Part shown: piece after piece, positions 1 through 6,683 of the stretch
Position numbering within the stretch: position 1 is the stretch's first letter
Layout: each line of letters begins with the position of its first letter
Origin: Klebsiella aerogenes KCTC 2190
Lineage (GTDB): Bacteria; Pseudomonadota; Gammaproteobacteria; Enterobacterales; Enterobacteriaceae
Assembly (NCBI RefSeq): GCF_000215745.1
Contig: NC_015663.1
Span: 2,294,001-2,358,000, forward strand
Direction: 5' to 3'
DNA length: 64,000 nucleotides
The notes under the pieces: generated by a model
Database searches by the model: none
Told to the model about the DNA's origin: nothing
Seen by the model: the letters and a program-made list of their open reading frames with translations, nothing else
Program-made: the position numbers and the translations under genes

Positions 1-1
1 A

Positions 2-892
2 GGCCGTAACGGTTTCAACGTCTACACCGACCAGGTCGCTGATGCTGACTACCTGTATAACCCGGAATCCAAGCTGTTCATGTCTCTGGATACTCCACGT
101 TCAGTAAAAGCGAAGGGCGAATATGCAGCAAGCCTGGGTCTGGGTGGTATGTTTACCTGGACTATCGATCAGGACAATGGCGTGTTGCTGAACGCGGCTC
201 GTGAAGGTCTGGGTTATGAAATTGAATCTGAAGTCATCGATATGGAACCGTTCTACTTCGAAGGCATCAACGTAGAAAAAGATGAATCTGAAGAAGACGA
301 TAAGGCAACTGATGTCAATCATGCGCCAAAAGCCGCTATCGAGCTGCTGGTTGTCGGCGGTTCTACCGTCCAGCTGTCAGGCGCGAATTCTTCTGATGAA
401 GATGATGATGAACTGAGCTACAGCTGGGGCGTACCGTCTGAAATTACCGTCGCGGATAAAACTGCGGAAGTGATTGAGTTTATGGTGCCTGAAGTGAGCG
501 CGAAAACGGCCTTCCAGTTCACTCTGTTTGTGCGTGACTGCTACAACGAACCTTCCACTCAGCAACGTTTTGTGCTGACGGCGGTGCCAGCATTAGCATC
601 TCAGGGCGAACCTGAACCGGCTGATGAAGAAGAAGATGAAACCGACATTATTCCGGTTCCAGACGAAGATACTACACCGGCTGAAGATGACGCCTCTGCC
701 GATGATGCGGCAGACCAGGATGCGCCACACGCGCTGTGGGATGCTAACACCGTATACGGCGCAAGCTGGGGTACCTTCGAAACCGTGAGCTGGAAAGGTC
801 ACAACTACCAGGTGAAATGGTGGTCCCAGGGCGACCAGCCTGACCTGAACTGCGGTCAGAGCGGCGCATGGACTGACTTAGGCGCTTACTAA
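2..892 (+). CDS. GH18 chitinase, C-terminal part (start lies before the window)
   Basis: The frame is open from base 2, so only the last ~296 residues are present. The first ~60 residues (SVKAKGEYAASLGLGGMFTW then an acidic stretch) are the end of a glycosyl hydrolase family 18 barrel; the catalytic DxxDxDxE motif would lie upstream and cannot be seen. Next comes a PKD/Ig-like domain (about 320-580), then a very acidic Glu/Asp/Pro linker (about 610-720). The protein ends in a CBM5/12 chitin-binding module (ALWDANTVYGASW ... VKWWSQGDQP) at about 727-890. The family cleaves chitin and is exported; the signal peptide lies outside the window. A terminator follows, so it is the last gene of its transcript. 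In Salmonella a chitinase gene also precedes the bcf fimbrial locus, which supports synteny. Confidence 0.88.
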   Translation, partial: GRNGFNVYTDQVADADYLYNPESKLFMSLDTPRSVKAKGEYAASLGLGGMFTWTIDQDNGVLLNAAREGLGYEIESEVIDMEPFYFEGINVEKDESEEDDKATDVNHAPKAAIELLVVGGSTVQLSGANSSDEDDDELSYSWGVPSEITVADKTAEVIEFMVPEVSAKTAFQFTLFVRDCYNEPSTQQRFVLTAVPALASQGEPEPADEEEDETDIIPVPDEDTTPAEDDASADDAADQDAPHALWDANTVYGASWGTFETVSWKGHNYQVKWWSQGDQPDLNCGQSGAWTDLGAY

Positions 893-927
893 TACTTCTG
901 CGCTTAACGAGGTATGGGCTCCATGAC

Positions 928-954
928 AAAGCCCCGGTTTTCCGGGGCTTTTTT
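928..954 (+). terminator. Rho-independent terminator after the chitinase gene
   Basis: An AGCCCCGG / CCGGGGCT stem with a short T loop is followed by a run of six T. It lies 36 bases after the chitinase stop codon. Confidence 0.9.
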
Positions 955-980
955 CCACCAGGGAATGAGGAATCGCGTTG

Positions 981-3900
981 ATGACCATTGCAATTAAAAA
1001 TAGCCAGATTGATGTGAATAGCTGGTACCAGAAAGTCACTTTAACCTTCACAAACGAAAGTAACCGCCCGCTAGATCTGAACCTGGCGACAATTAGCTTT
1101 ACCGCCTCCGGGCATCCGGATCCGTGGGGCAATACGGGAGGCACGCTAAAAGGAGATCGTTCGTTAACTTTGCGTGACACCGCCCAGGGAACCCTGGAAT
1201 TCAATGAAATCATCATTAACAACAGTAGTGAACTGCTGCTGCAGGCAGGGGAAAGCGGTACCCTGTTTTTTAGCCTGGCTGCCACCCAGGTACCGGTAAA
1301 AATGTCCACCTTTACGTTAACTCTGGCTGACGATACCGCTGATGAAGTTGAGCCAGAACCTGAAGTACCAGCGGATGACACCGCTGATGAGGTTGAACCA
1401 GAACCTGAAGTACCGGCGGATGACACCGCTGATGAGGTTGAACCAGAACCTGAAGTACTGGCGGATGATACCGCTGATGATATTGAGCCAGAACCTGAAG
1501 CGCCCACCGATGATGCGATCACCGGCGCGGGACTGACCCTGGTATCCGGGGAGGTGAAAGCGTCCAGCTGGTACCAACGTATTGCCCTGACGCTGACGAA
1601 TCACTATTCGCAGTCCGTCGATATTAATCAGTTGAAATTAGGATTCACCGCGACAGCGCATCCCGATCCGTACAGCCCATTTAGCGGCACCATGCTGGGG
1701 AATCAGGCGGTAACGCTGGCCAGCGACGGCGGCTGGCCGACAGAAAAAAATACCATCACAATCAATAACGACGGCGAGTATCTGTTGGCTTCCGGTAAAT
1801 CAGCGGTGCTGGAGTTTTATCTTTCGGCCACGCAAACGCCCGTTGCGCTTAGCGATCTGACGGTGACGCTGGCCCATGATCCTGGACGCCAGGGACAAAT
1901 CATTGTGCAATTCCCGGCGCAGGCGCAGAGCACCTCGCTGAAGCCGGAGATCGAACTGCAGTATCCGGATGGCCGCCAGCAGCGCTTTGCCGGCGAATGG
2001 GGCGCTTCGCTGACCATTGGCGATCTGAGCGCAGGAAGCTACGGTATTACGGTACTGGAATTGTGTAACGACGAGATGAGAATTTCACCCGTTGCCGAAA
2101 ACTATACATTGATACTCTCGTCCGGTAACGCCGTTGAACGGTGCCCGATTGCTTACCAGCCAGCGGTGCTCTTTGCCGCGATCGAGCTGCTGCTTGCGGA
2201 TGATGAACTGGAAGGCGCGGAAGTCGTCGTTGAGCTGTGGTCGGAAGCAGGTGTACGCGAACGTACCCTGACGCTGATGGCGAACCAACCGCAGCGCGTC
2301 ACTCGGCTATTAGCAAATCATCAATATGCTATTTGCCTGCAGCCGACGACGATGAACAACCAGTTGCTGACAACGTCTGCGCAGCCTGCGACCTTCGTGC
2401 CGAAGGTAGGCACGACGGCTCAGGCAGATGTTGCGCTACAAAAAACGCCCGTTGCGAGCGACAACTTTGTTGAGGTCGCGGTGACGGTATTAGGCTTACC
2501 GCAGGGCGCAGCTGCTCAACGCTATCGTTTCTGCTGCGGCAGCTACCAGTACAGTTTCGTGCTGGCAAGCGATACTCGTCAGCAGAAATTACCGCTGCGT
2601 TTATCTGCCGGGGAATATAGCGTGCAGGTCGCGGATGTGTATATCGCCGGTACGCCGTGGCGTTGCGACGTCAGCGCGCCGTTGCGTTTGCTGCAAAGCG
2701 TTAATAACGTCACGCTTGAGTTTATCCAGGGCGTTCCGTTGCAGGTAAAAGGTTGGCCGAATTATCTGGCGCACGGCGGCGTGACGGTGAATGCGGCGGA
2801 GACTGTCGATCTTTATCGCAATGTCCCGTTCAGCGCGCTGTTTAAATATGATGGTTTTGATGGCGGCGGCGATCCGATTCCGGCGGCGGAAGTGGACACT
2901 AACGGCGATGGCTTCCTTGATTATGCCTCGCTACCGATCCATAAAACCGTGCCTTTGGTTCGCGAGATCGAAGCCGATGCCGGCCGCGCGGTGATGCCGG
3001 TGATGGTGGTCTATACCGCCAATGCTAGCGGCGGCAGCGCGGTATCGGACCTGCAGGACGAACAGCGTCTACGCAATCACTTTGGGAGCTTCATTACCCA
3101 GTGTCTGGCGGCGCAATCCTGGAAAGATGACCAGCATCCGGTTCCGGCAACCTTTGTCCTCAACCCGGACTTCCTGGGCGCCATGCAGCAGGAGCCTTAT
3201 GGCTATACCGCGCTGCGTAAAGCTAATAGCGTACAGGTCAATGTGCAACTGGCGGCGGCGATTAATGCGCTCCCTTCGATGCCAGGTTTCAGCGCGCCGA
3301 CGCTGCCGACCTTTAGCAACGATTTGTACGGCTACGTGCAGGCGATTAACTATATCGTTCGCCAGTTCGCACCGGACATCGTTTTTGGCTGGCAGACCAA
3401 CGTTTGGGCGACGGGCACGGCAGATTGGCTGCTGCGCGCCAATGCCGCGCCGCGGGAACAAGGGGCGGCGATCGCTGACTTCATTAATGAACTGGGCGTG
3501 TACGGCGGCGACTATTCGCCAGACTTTATCGCATTTGATAAATTTGAACGCGACTGCTTCAGCCCGGATGCCTTAGCCCACTACGGCTGGAACGCTACCT
3601 GCTGGATGAACTATCTGGGCATGGTGAAGGAGACCGCCAGAGCATTGCAGAAACCGGCGATGTTGTGGCAGATCCCCGGCGGCCATATGCCGACGGTTGC
3701 GGAAGGGACCAGTAAAATCGCTGCGGCGCATTTTGCGTCAGGCGGTACTTTCTTCATGGGGGATTCGCGGATTGGCAGCGATATCGACACCATTACCCCG
3801 GCGCTGTTAAATACCGCGGTGAACAGCACGACCTATGGCGTCGCGACGGTGGGTGATTTTCTGCGCCGCGATGGCGGATACGATTGGAGCCAGATGCAGG

Positions 3901-4052
3901 CGTTAAATCTGCCGGACTATAACGTTTTTGCCGTGCTGTGGGGCGGCGGTTCGACCGTCAGTATCACCACTATTCATTCCAACGGTGAAGATGGCGGTTG
4001 GTTGGCGGAGAAAATGGTGGAGTACTACGCGGCGCCCCGCTACTTTAGTTAA
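981..4052 (+). CDS. large multidomain carbohydrate-binding protein, function unknown
   Basis: About 1023 residues. The start is ATG 981 with GAGGAA 9 bases upstream; a TTG at 978 is in frame but worse placed. Two related Ig-like modules, each with an S-W-Y-Q-(K/R) strand and an A-x-G/A-HPDP strand, lie at residues ~10-115 and ~190-310; they look like carbohydrate-binding modules. Between them are four copies of a 15-residue acidic linker repeat. Further beta-rich segments follow (~315-620). The last ~400 residues read like an alpha/beta barrel hydrolase (GVYGGDYSPDFIAFDKFERD, PAMLWQIPGGHMP), possibly a glycosidase, but I cannot name a family. No signal peptide or membrane segment is visible. 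The neighbouring chitinase suggests a role in polysaccharide binding or breakdown; this is inference. Confidence 0.75.
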   Translation: MTIAIKNSQIDVNSWYQKVTLTFTNESNRPLDLNLATISFTASGHPDPWGNTGGTLKGDRSLTLRDTAQGTLEFNEIIINNSSELLLQAGESGTLFFSLAATQVPVKMSTFTLTLADDTADEVEPEPEVPADDTADEVEPEPEVPADDTADEVEPEPEVLADDTADDIEPEPEAPTDDAITGAGLTLVSGEVKASSWYQRIALTLTNHYSQSVDINQLKLGFTATAHPDPYSPFSGTMLGNQAVTLASDGGWPTEKNTITINNDGEYLLASGKSAVLEFYLSATQTPVALSDLTVTLAHDPGRQGQIIVQFPAQAQSTSLKPEIELQYPDGRQQRFAGEWGASLTIGDLSAGSYGITVLELCNDEMRISPVAENYTLILSSGNAVERCPIAYQPAVLFAAIELLLADDELEGAEVVVELWSEAGVRERTLTLMANQPQRVTRLLANHQYAICLQPTTMNNQLLTTSAQPATFVPKVGTTAQADVALQKTPVASDNFVEVAVTVLGLPQGAAAQRYRFCCGSYQYSFVLASDTRQQKLPLRLSAGEYSVQVADVYIAGTPWRCDVSAPLRLLQSVNNVTLEFIQGVPLQVKGWPNYLAHGGVTVNAAETVDLYRNVPFSALFKYDGFDGGGDPIPAAEVDTNGDGFLDYASLPIHKTVPLVREIEADAGRAVMPVMVVYTANASGGSAVSDLQDEQRLRNHFGSFITQCLAAQSWKDDQHPVPATFVLNPDFLGAMQQEPYGYTALRKANSVQVNVQLAAAINALPSMPGFSAPTLPTFSNDLYGYVQAINYIVRQFAPDIVFGWQTNVWATGTADWLLRANAAPREQGAAIADFINELGVYGGDYSPDFIAFDKFERDCFSPDALAHYGWNATCWMNYLGMVKETARALQKPAMLWQIPGGHMPTVAEGTSKIAAAHFASGGTFFMGDSRIGSDIDTITPALLNTAVNSTTYGVATVGDFLRRDGGYDWSQMQALNLPDYNVFAVLWGGGSTVSITTIHSNGEDGGWLAEKMVEYYAAPRYFS
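1329..1508 (+). repeat. four 45-bp in-frame tandem repeats encoding an acidic linker
   Basis: Copies start at 1329, 1374, 1419 and 1464 and encode DDTADEVEPEPEVPA or close variants. Copies 2 and 3 are almost identical in bases, while copy 4 has diverged (DDIEPEPEAPT). The repeats sit between the two carbohydrate-binding-like modules. Copy number could vary between strains by slippage or recombination. Confidence 0.95.
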
Positions 4053-4075
4053 TTCCCTGTATTTCATGTAGCGTT

Positions 4076-4127
4076 AAGGCGGTGATTCAGTGGCGGTACT
4101 ATACTGGATCGCTGCCTTTTCTCTTTC
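4076..4127 (+). terminator. terminator after the carbohydrate-binding protein gene
   Basis: A 15-bp stem (4076-4090 with 4104-4118, two G-T pairs) closes a 13-base loop and is followed by TTTTCTCTTTCTT. It starts 23 bases after the stop codon. Confidence 0.85.
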
Positions 4128-4370
4128 TTGTTATATCATAAGAAATAATTTCATTTATTATAGTGTGTAATGTTAAAAATGATTAATAACATTTTGAGAT
4201 CTTTGTTGGTTATTTGTTTGAGGATTATCTTATTTGATAAATGATTGATTATTTGTGCTTTCATCATACATTTATTCTATATTTAATATTTATTTATTAT
4301 TAATTGCAGGCTAACTAATGTATGTATATCTTTATTTCTCATATGATTATGGATATTTAATGAAGATATA
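4128..4370. promoter_or_regulatory. AT-rich gap before the fimbrial regulator
   Basis: About 240 bases, strikingly A+T rich compared with the genes on either side, holding many TTATTT/TAATATT runs. No gene is visible. It must carry the promoter of the regulator at 4371, and its composition suggests silencing by H-NS (inference). No confident -10/-35 pair can be chosen by eye. Confidence 0.4.
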
Positions 4371-5063
4371 ATGAAATTAAATGGTTTCGAAAATGATAAT
4401 GAGAATGCCTTGCACTCATATATTTTCTCTCAGCAGGCTAAACCCCATGCAGCGATTGACGCCTTATTTTCAGCGCTCTTGCCCTTTGGTAAATCTTTCG
4501 TCGTGCAGTCGGGTGAAGAATTTTCACTATACACAGAGCAGAGCAGCCGCATTGTGTTGCTTGAGTCCGGTATCTTCTCAATTTGCCGCAGTGATCGAGG
4601 CTTGAACGTGCTATCGGTTTTCGCCCCGTCAATTGCTGGACTGATAGATAGCTACGGTGTGACATACGATGTTCCCACCCGCCCGGAGCATTTTTTGATT
4701 GCTGAAACAGAATGCCGTGGTCGTGCAGTCTCGTTAGCGGACTTTATTAAGGTGACGGATGAGTGCAATCTTTGGCACGACGTAGCTCGTTTTCTCGCTT
4801 ATCGTCTGATGGTGATGAACGTTCGTGACCGGGAGCTGGTTGGCGTTGACTCTTATCTTAAGGTTCGTGCGTTATTAATCGAAATTGCCGCCTACAACGA
4901 CGAATATCGCCAGAGCATTAATGTTCTGAACTTTATTCAACGTCGTACCGGAATATCGCGGAGTCGTACCATGAAGCTTCTTTCTGAATTGCGAAAGGGC
5001 GGATATATCAATATTGATGGTGGACGTCTGTTAGGGATTAAAAAACTGCCACTGGCTTACTAG
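4371..5063 (+). CDS. winged-helix transcriptional regulator upstream of the fimbrial operon (IprA/YaiV-like)
   Basis: 230 residues. The N-terminal ~135 residues look like a cyclic-nucleotide-binding-type beta barrel without an obvious ligand motif (SGEEFSLYTEQSS ... LLESGIFSICR). The C-terminal ~85 residues form a winged helix (VLNFIQRRTGISRSRTMKLL, then SELRKGGYINIDGGRLLGI). This layout fits the IprA/YaiV group of Crp-like regulators found beside enterobacterial fimbrial genes. It precedes the major pilin gene in the same direction, separated by 315 bases, so control of the fimbrial operon is likely but inferred. Base composition is lower in GC than the core genes. Confidence 0.7.
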   Translation: MKLNGFENDNENALHSYIFSQQAKPHAAIDALFSALLPFGKSFVVQSGEEFSLYTEQSSRIVLLESGIFSICRSDRGLNVLSVFAPSIAGLIDSYGVTYDVPTRPEHFLIAETECRGRAVSLADFIKVTDECNLWHDVARFLAYRLMVMNVRDRELVGVDSYLKVRALLIEIAAYNDEYRQSINVLNFIQRRTGISRSRTMKLLSELRKGGYINIDGGRLLGIKKLPLAY

Positions 5064-5378
5064 TTGCTGTATCTAAATAACAGCTATAACGATTTATTTA
5101 CTGTAAAAACAGTCAGTTAATGGTGGTCCTATAAAAACAGTTTTTGTCGATTGCAACTCTCTGGCCAATTTATAATAATTAAATAACGGCAGAAATTAAT
5201 TATCTATCGGCGCTTATAAATAAGCGCTGGTTTGCTATTCATTGAATATAGTATTTCTGTACGCTACAAACTTTAACGTTTTTGCGCCCGGTACCAGCAA
5301 GAGATCTCTGTGAAGAGGGCTCGGTACTAAAATTCGTTATTAATTCTATTTTCGACTTGTGTATTTAAAAGGTTATTT
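5064..5378 (+). promoter_or_regulatory. fimbrial promoter region with several palindromes
   Basis: A 315-base AT-rich gap between the regulator and the major pilin. It contains ACTGT-AAAA-ACAGT at 5100-5113 and a second AAAAACAGTTTTT palindrome at about 5134-5146. At 5210-5227 a GCGCTTAT / ATAAGCGC palindrome has 8-bp arms and a 2-bp centre. These are candidate operators or, for the last one, a hairpin at the end of the regulator transcript. I did not find a pair of long inverted repeats like those of the fim phase switch. The pilin ATG at 5379 is preceded by AAAAGG (RBS). Confidence 0.45.
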
Positions 5379-5921
5379 ATGAAAAAACATCTTTTAGTGA
5401 TGGTCATGACTGCCATGACGGCGGGCGGTATGAGCTGCGCGGCGAATGCGGATACCGCGACGGTCTCCGGTGGTACGGTGAATTTTACCGGACAGGTTGT
5501 GAATGCCGCATGCTCCGTTTCTGCTGACTCTATCGATCAAACCGTTACCCTGAGCCAGGTTCGCACCAGCAAACTGACGGCAGCCGGAATGGTAGCCAAT
5601 CAGAAAGAAGATTTCTCAATCAAACTAGAAGATTGCGATACCACCGTCAGCCAGAATGCGGCGGTTATCTTTAATGGTCAGCAGGACAGTTCACTTGCCG
5701 GTTCGCTGGCGAATACCGCAGGCGCAGGCTCGGCGACTAACGTTGCGCTGCAGCTGTACGGCCCGGATGGACAGGTTCTGAACATCGGCGACACCTCTGG
5801 CACGATCACCCTGATTGATGGTGAAAACACCGTACCGCTGAGCGTTGACTATGTCGCAACCGGCGCGGCGACTGCTGGTAACGTCGCAGCGACCGCGACC
5901 TTCAGCATGGTCTATTCCTGA
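5379..5921 (+). CDS. bcfA: fimbrial major subunit (BcfA-like)
   Basis: 180 residues. A signal peptide (MKKHLLVMVMTAMTAGG ... ANA) is followed by a type 1 pilin fold: the donor-strand region GGTVNFTGQVVNAACSV, two cysteines (in NAACSV and EDCDT), and a C-terminal strand ending TFSMVYS with the usual penultimate-region tyrosine. It is first in a run A-chaperone-usher-adhesin-minor-minor-chaperone-DsbA-like, the order of Salmonella bcfABCDEFGH. The major subunit polymerises into the fimbrial rod by donor-strand exchange. The symbol is given by gene order and family, not by a sequence search. Confidence 0.85.
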   Translation: MKKHLLVMVMTAMTAGGMSCAANADTATVSGGTVNFTGQVVNAACSVSADSIDQTVTLSQVRTSKLTAAGMVANQKEDFSIKLEDCDTTVSQNAAVIFNGQQDSSLAGSLANTAGAGSATNVALQLYGPDGQVLNIGDTSGTITLIDGENTVPLSVDYVATGAATAGNVAATATFSMVYS

Positions 5922-5935
5922 TTAGTATCCGCATC

Positions 5936-5977
5936 TCCTCCGTTGTTGGCAGCGGAGGGATGCATTTTATCTCCTCC
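5936..5977 (+). promoter_or_regulatory. candidate alternative hairpins between pilin and chaperone genes
   Basis: TCCTCCG (5936-5942) can pair with CGGAGGG (5953-5959). The same GGAGG can instead pair with CCTCC at 5973-5977. The GGAGGG is also the strongest Shine-Dalgarno-like string ahead of the chaperone, but it abuts ATG 5960 with no gap. There is no T-run. Such a structure could lower chaperone/usher expression relative to pilin. Confidence 0.4.
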
Positions 5978-5992
5978 CTGGTTATCAAAAGA

Positions 5993-6679
5993 ATGAGTAC
6001 GCGAATTACCCCGATTTTATTTTCATTAGTACTGCTGGCGGCGCTGGGAATAACTCAGTTGGCCCATGCGGGTGGTATTGCGCTGGGTTCTACCCGGGTT
6101 ATTTATCCGCAGGGTGATAAGCAGGTCTCTCTGCCGGTGATAAACTCTTCCAGTAATAATGTATTTTTAATCCAGTCGTGGGTGGCGAATGCCGATGGCG
6201 GCAGAAGCGCCGATTTTGTCGTTACCCCGCCGCTGTTCGTCATTCAGCCAGGGAAAGAAAATCTGCTGCGTATTATGTACGTTGGCCCCTCCCTGCCGAC
6301 AGATCGCGAAAGCGTTTTTTATCTCAACAGTAAAGCCATTCCCTCGGTTAATAAAAGCAAACTGGCGGCGAATTCGCTGCAAATCGCCACGCAAAGCGTT
6401 ATTAAACTATTTATCCGCCCGAAACACTTACCGATTGCCTCGGTTGACGCTCCGGCGATGTTGCGCTGCCAGCGTGCAGGCGACCGCCTCACGATCGCCA
6501 ATCCATCACCCTATTATGTCTCGCTGGTTGATATTCATGTTGGCGGGCAGAAATTAGCCAATTCAATGGTGCCGCCAAAAAGTGAGATAACGTTGCACGG
6601 CGGAGCAGGGCAGGCGACCTTCCAGTCAATTAACGATTTCGGCGCCACCACGCCGCTGCAAACCTGTCAGAGTCATTGA
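5993..6679 (+). CDS. bcfB: periplasmic fimbrial chaperone (BcfB-like)
   Basis: Read from ATG 5993 (228 residues), which gives a normal signal peptide, MSTRITPILFSLVLLAALG ending in AHA. The upstream in-frame ATG at 5960 would add 11 residues before it. The mature protein has the two Ig domains of PapD/FimC chaperones: GSTRVIYPQG with the conserved Arg, the G1 strand motif QSVIKLFIRPKHL with the conserved Lys, and the PSPYYVSL segment of domain 2. It caps pilin subunits by donor-strand complementation and delivers them to the usher, whose gene begins 4 bases downstream. Confidence 0.88.
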   Translation: MSTRITPILFSLVLLAALGITQLAHAGGIALGSTRVIYPQGDKQVSLPVINSSSNNVFLIQSWVANADGGRSADFVVTPPLFVIQPGKENLLRIMYVGPSLPTDRESVFYLNSKAIPSVNKSKLAANSLQIATQSVIKLFIRPKHLPIASVDAPAMLRCQRAGDRLTIANPSPYYVSLVDIHVGGQKLANSMVPPKSEITLHGGAGQATFQSINDFGATTPLQTCQSH

Positions 6680-6683
6680 TATT

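Noticed and set aside
5064..5378. Invertible fim-type phase switch upstream of the major pilin
   Set aside because: No pair of identical inverted repeats separated by a few hundred bases, and no recombinase gene nearby.
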